Positions 62,524 to 64,000 of a stretch of 64,000 nt of DNA are shown here, one piece after another. Position 1 is the stretch's first letter. Each line of letters opens with the position of its first letter. Both the position numbers and the translations under genes were made by a program. The notes under the pieces were generated by a model. That model worked only from the letters and a program-made list of their open reading frames with translations, ran no database searches and was not told where the DNA came from. Source of the stretch: Variovorax sp. PBL-E5 (GTDB lineage: Bacteria > Pseudomonadota > Gammaproteobacteria > Burkholderiales > Burkholderiaceae_C); NCBI RefSeq assembly GCF_901827185.1, contig NZ_LR594671.1:3472001-3536000 (forward strand), written 5' to 3'.

Positions 62524-63588
62524 TCAGACCCCGCCGACCACGGACCGCACCGCATCGGCCGCGGCAGCGATGCCTTGATCAGACAGATCGGGTGCGTCCA
62601 CGCGCAGACGCGCAGGCCATGCCTGGAAATGACGCGCCTGCGAGCGCTCGTAGTGCGGGTCGTAGTGCAGCGCCATCAACTCGGCGAACAGATGCGGCAG
62701 GTCGCCCGTGCGCGCCCATGCCTGCCAGCGCTGCACCGTCTCCTTGCCCTGCAATTCCTTGAGCATGCCCAGCTGGCTGGCGAGCGCTTCGCGATCGTCG
62801 CCCAGGTAGGCATAGTCGCGCAGCAGGTAGGCAAGCCGCGCCTCGGGCGTAGCCACCACTTCGACACAGGGTGCCGCGCGCATGCGCGCCACCAGCGGCA
62901 GCGGCACCGAGAGGCGCCCGATGCGCGCGCTCTCGCCTTCGACATAGAGCGTGCGCGAAACATCGAGCGATTCGAGCACGCTGGCGATGCGCGTCTCGAA
63001 GCGCTTCTGCGAAGGCTGCGCAATGCCCGGCAACGCGCCGAGCAGCGAGCCCTTGTGGCTCGCGCAGTCTTCCAGGTCCAGCACCTGTTCGCCACGCGCG
63101 GCCAGCTGCGCGAGGATGCGCGTCTTCGCGCTGCCCGTCGCACCGCAAAGCACCTGCAATTTCAGTTGCGGAGAGAGCGCTTCGATCTGCGCCAGCACAT
63201 GGTGGCGAAAGCTCTTGTAGCCGCCGGCCAGTTGCTGCGCATCCCAGCCGACCAGCCGCAGCCATGTGACCATCGAGCCGCTGCGCAGGCCGCCGCGCCA
63301 GCAATACACCAGCGGCTTCCAATTGGCGGGCCGGTCCGCGAAGCGCTCGCGCAGATGGCGGGCCAGGTTCGCCGCCACCATCGCCCCACCCACGCGCCGC
63401 GCCTCGAAGGCGCCCTGCTGCTTGTAGATCGTGCCGACGATCCGGCGCTCGTCGTCGTCGAGCACCGGGCAGTTGATCGCGCCCGGGATGTGGTCGAGCG
63501 CGAACTCGGCCGGCGAGCGCGCGTCGATCAACGTGTCGAAGGCATGCCGATCGGCCACGCGGACCGGCGGGCGATGCGTCACCGACAT
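62524..63588 (-). CDS. mnmH: tRNA 2-selenouridine synthase
   Basis: The protein has 354 aa. It has an N-terminal rhodanese domain with catalytic Cys96 in [15 protein letters not shown] (Cys97 in E. coli SelU/YbbB). A P-loop domain follows with Walker [14 protein letters not shown]. The enzyme replaces sulfur by selenium at U34 of tRNA-Lys, -Glu and -Gln through a geranyl intermediate. It is divergent from selD, which supplies selenophosphate. glnS in this window charges one of its target tRNAs, but that is coincidental. Confidence 0.94.
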   Translation of the reverse strand: MSVTHRPPVRVADRHAFDTLIDARSPAEFALDHIPGAINCPVLDDDERRIVGTIYKQQGAFEARRVGGAMVAANLARHLRERFADRPANWKPLVYCWRGGLRSGSMVTWLRLVGWDAQQLAGGYKSFRHHVLAQIEALSPQLKLQVLCGATGSAKTRILAQLAARGEQVLDLEDCASHKGSLLGALPGIAQPSQKRFETRIASVLESLDVSRTLYVEGESARIGRLSVPLPLVARMRAAPCVEVVATPEARLAYLLRDYAYLGDDREALASQLGMLKELQGKETVQRWQAWARTGDLPHLFAELMALHYDPHYERSQARHFQAWPARLRVDAPDLSDQGIAAAADAVRSVVGGV

Positions 63589-63669
63589 GCCGATGCGCGC
63601 GGCTGCGCCGAACCGCCCTGGCAGGCACAATTCCGGTCAGCCCCGCACGACACCCGAAAGCTCATCTTC

Positions 63670-64000
63670 ATGGAATCCATCGCTCTCACACAGTTCTCGC
63701 ATGGCGGCGGTTGCGGCTGCAAGATCGCACCCGGCCTGCTGGCGGAGATTTTGGCACGCGCGCCGCAAGGCCTGGTGCCGCCCGAACTGCTGGTCGGCAC
63801 CGAGACCAGCGACGATGCCGCGGTCTACCGGCTCAACGACAGCCAGGCCCTGGTCGCGACCACCGACTTCTTCACGCCCATCGTCGACGACCCGCACGAC
63901 TTCGGCCGCATCGCCGCGGCCAATGCGCTGTCGGACATCTATGCGATGGGCGGCACGCCGATCATGGCGCTGGCGCTGGTCGGCATGCCGATCGCCAAGC
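63670..64000 (+). CDS. selD: Selenide, water dikinase (selenophosphate synthetase), partial
   Basis: The first 110 residues are seen and the gene runs off the right edge. The active-site segment [13 protein letters not shown] has Cys15 and Cys17, with Lys18. E. coli SelD has Cys17, Cys19 and Lys20 in the same motif. [32 protein letters not shown] is diagnostic. There is no in-frame TGA, so it is a Cys-form enzyme. It makes selenophosphate for the divergent mnmH and possibly for selenocysteine. Confidence 0.96.
   Translation, partial: MESIALTQFSHGGGCGCKIAPGLLAEILARAPQGLVPPELLVGTETSDDAAVYRLNDSQALVATTDFFTPIVDDPHDFGRIAAANALSDIYAMGGTPIMALALVGMPIAK

Overview
The window is GC-rich, densely coded bacterial DNA with short intergenic spaces, many ATGA or TGATG gene overlaps and several TTG or GTG starts. 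The gene families (LIV-type and Bug/TctC uptake proteins, TAXI protein, EpsA-like LuxR regulator, proteobacterial GshA, EttA, RhlE) and a Comamonadaceae-like intergenic repeat point to a betaproteobacterium of the Burkholderiales, most likely Comamonadaceae and Variovorax-like. The genus is inferred from protein character, not from a database search. I see no rRNA, tRNA, insertion sequence or CRISPR array.

Layout. 0-6.5 kb: a Tyr/Pro-rich exported protein, glnS, an aspartoacylase-family hydrolase and a type I modification pair (hsdM-hsdS) with no hsdR beside it. 6.5-13.5 kb: a branched-chain amino-acid-type (LIV) transporter with a fused LivM-LivG protein and a hairpin between the binding-protein and permease genes, next to a divergent Cache-domain histidine kinase and LuxR response regulator. 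13.5-19.7 kb: housekeeping genes (YlqF GTPase, HPF-like ribosome factor, SDR, single-domain response regulator, gshA, esterase, thioredoxin-like ferredoxin). 19.8-27.5 kb: two LysR-controlled cassettes, one with an MFS carrier and an M14-like DUF2817 hydrolase, the other with HAD, Bug binding protein, D-threonine-aldolase-like enzyme and RidA. 27.5-31 kb: a patchwork with gamma-glutamylcyclotransferase, a DJ-1/PfpI gene that lacks a proper start, SnoaL-like and small exported or membrane proteins.

31-46.7 kb: GNAT, VF530 and ferredoxin genes, MFS, RluA, UspA, an ergothioneine pair (egtB-egtD), NDH-2, acyl-CoA ligase, OsmC, a glycerophosphodiesterase lipoprotein, a CadR-like regulator with a divergent cation transporter, and a P1 peptidase. 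46.7-51.1 kb is the most unusual part. Two visibly AT-richer patches flank a TAXI-type protein. They carry a zinc-ribbon mini-protein, an EpsA-like LuxR regulator, a Clp-fold lipoprotein, a small two-helix membrane protein and a double-glycine-leader, six-cysteine, Ala-rich peptide. A 17-nt motif that contains most of a palindrome occurs once in each patch. 51.1-55 kb: ettA and rhlE. 55-62.5 kb: a sugar ABC transporter, an FCD/GntR regulator and dgoK-dgoA plus a class II aldolase, together a sugar-acid uptake and catabolism locus. 62.5-64 kb: tRNA 2-selenouridine synthase divergent from selD, which is cut by the window edge.

Coupled functions. The sugar ABC operon and the dgo genes probably share the regulator and operator between them. 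mnmH and selD form a selenium-tRNA pair. gshA, gamma-glutamylcyclotransferase, egtB/egtD and OsmC give a thiol and redox theme. A 90-bp repeat sits just downstream of two stop codons, once between a binding-protein gene and its permeases, where it could lower downstream expression.
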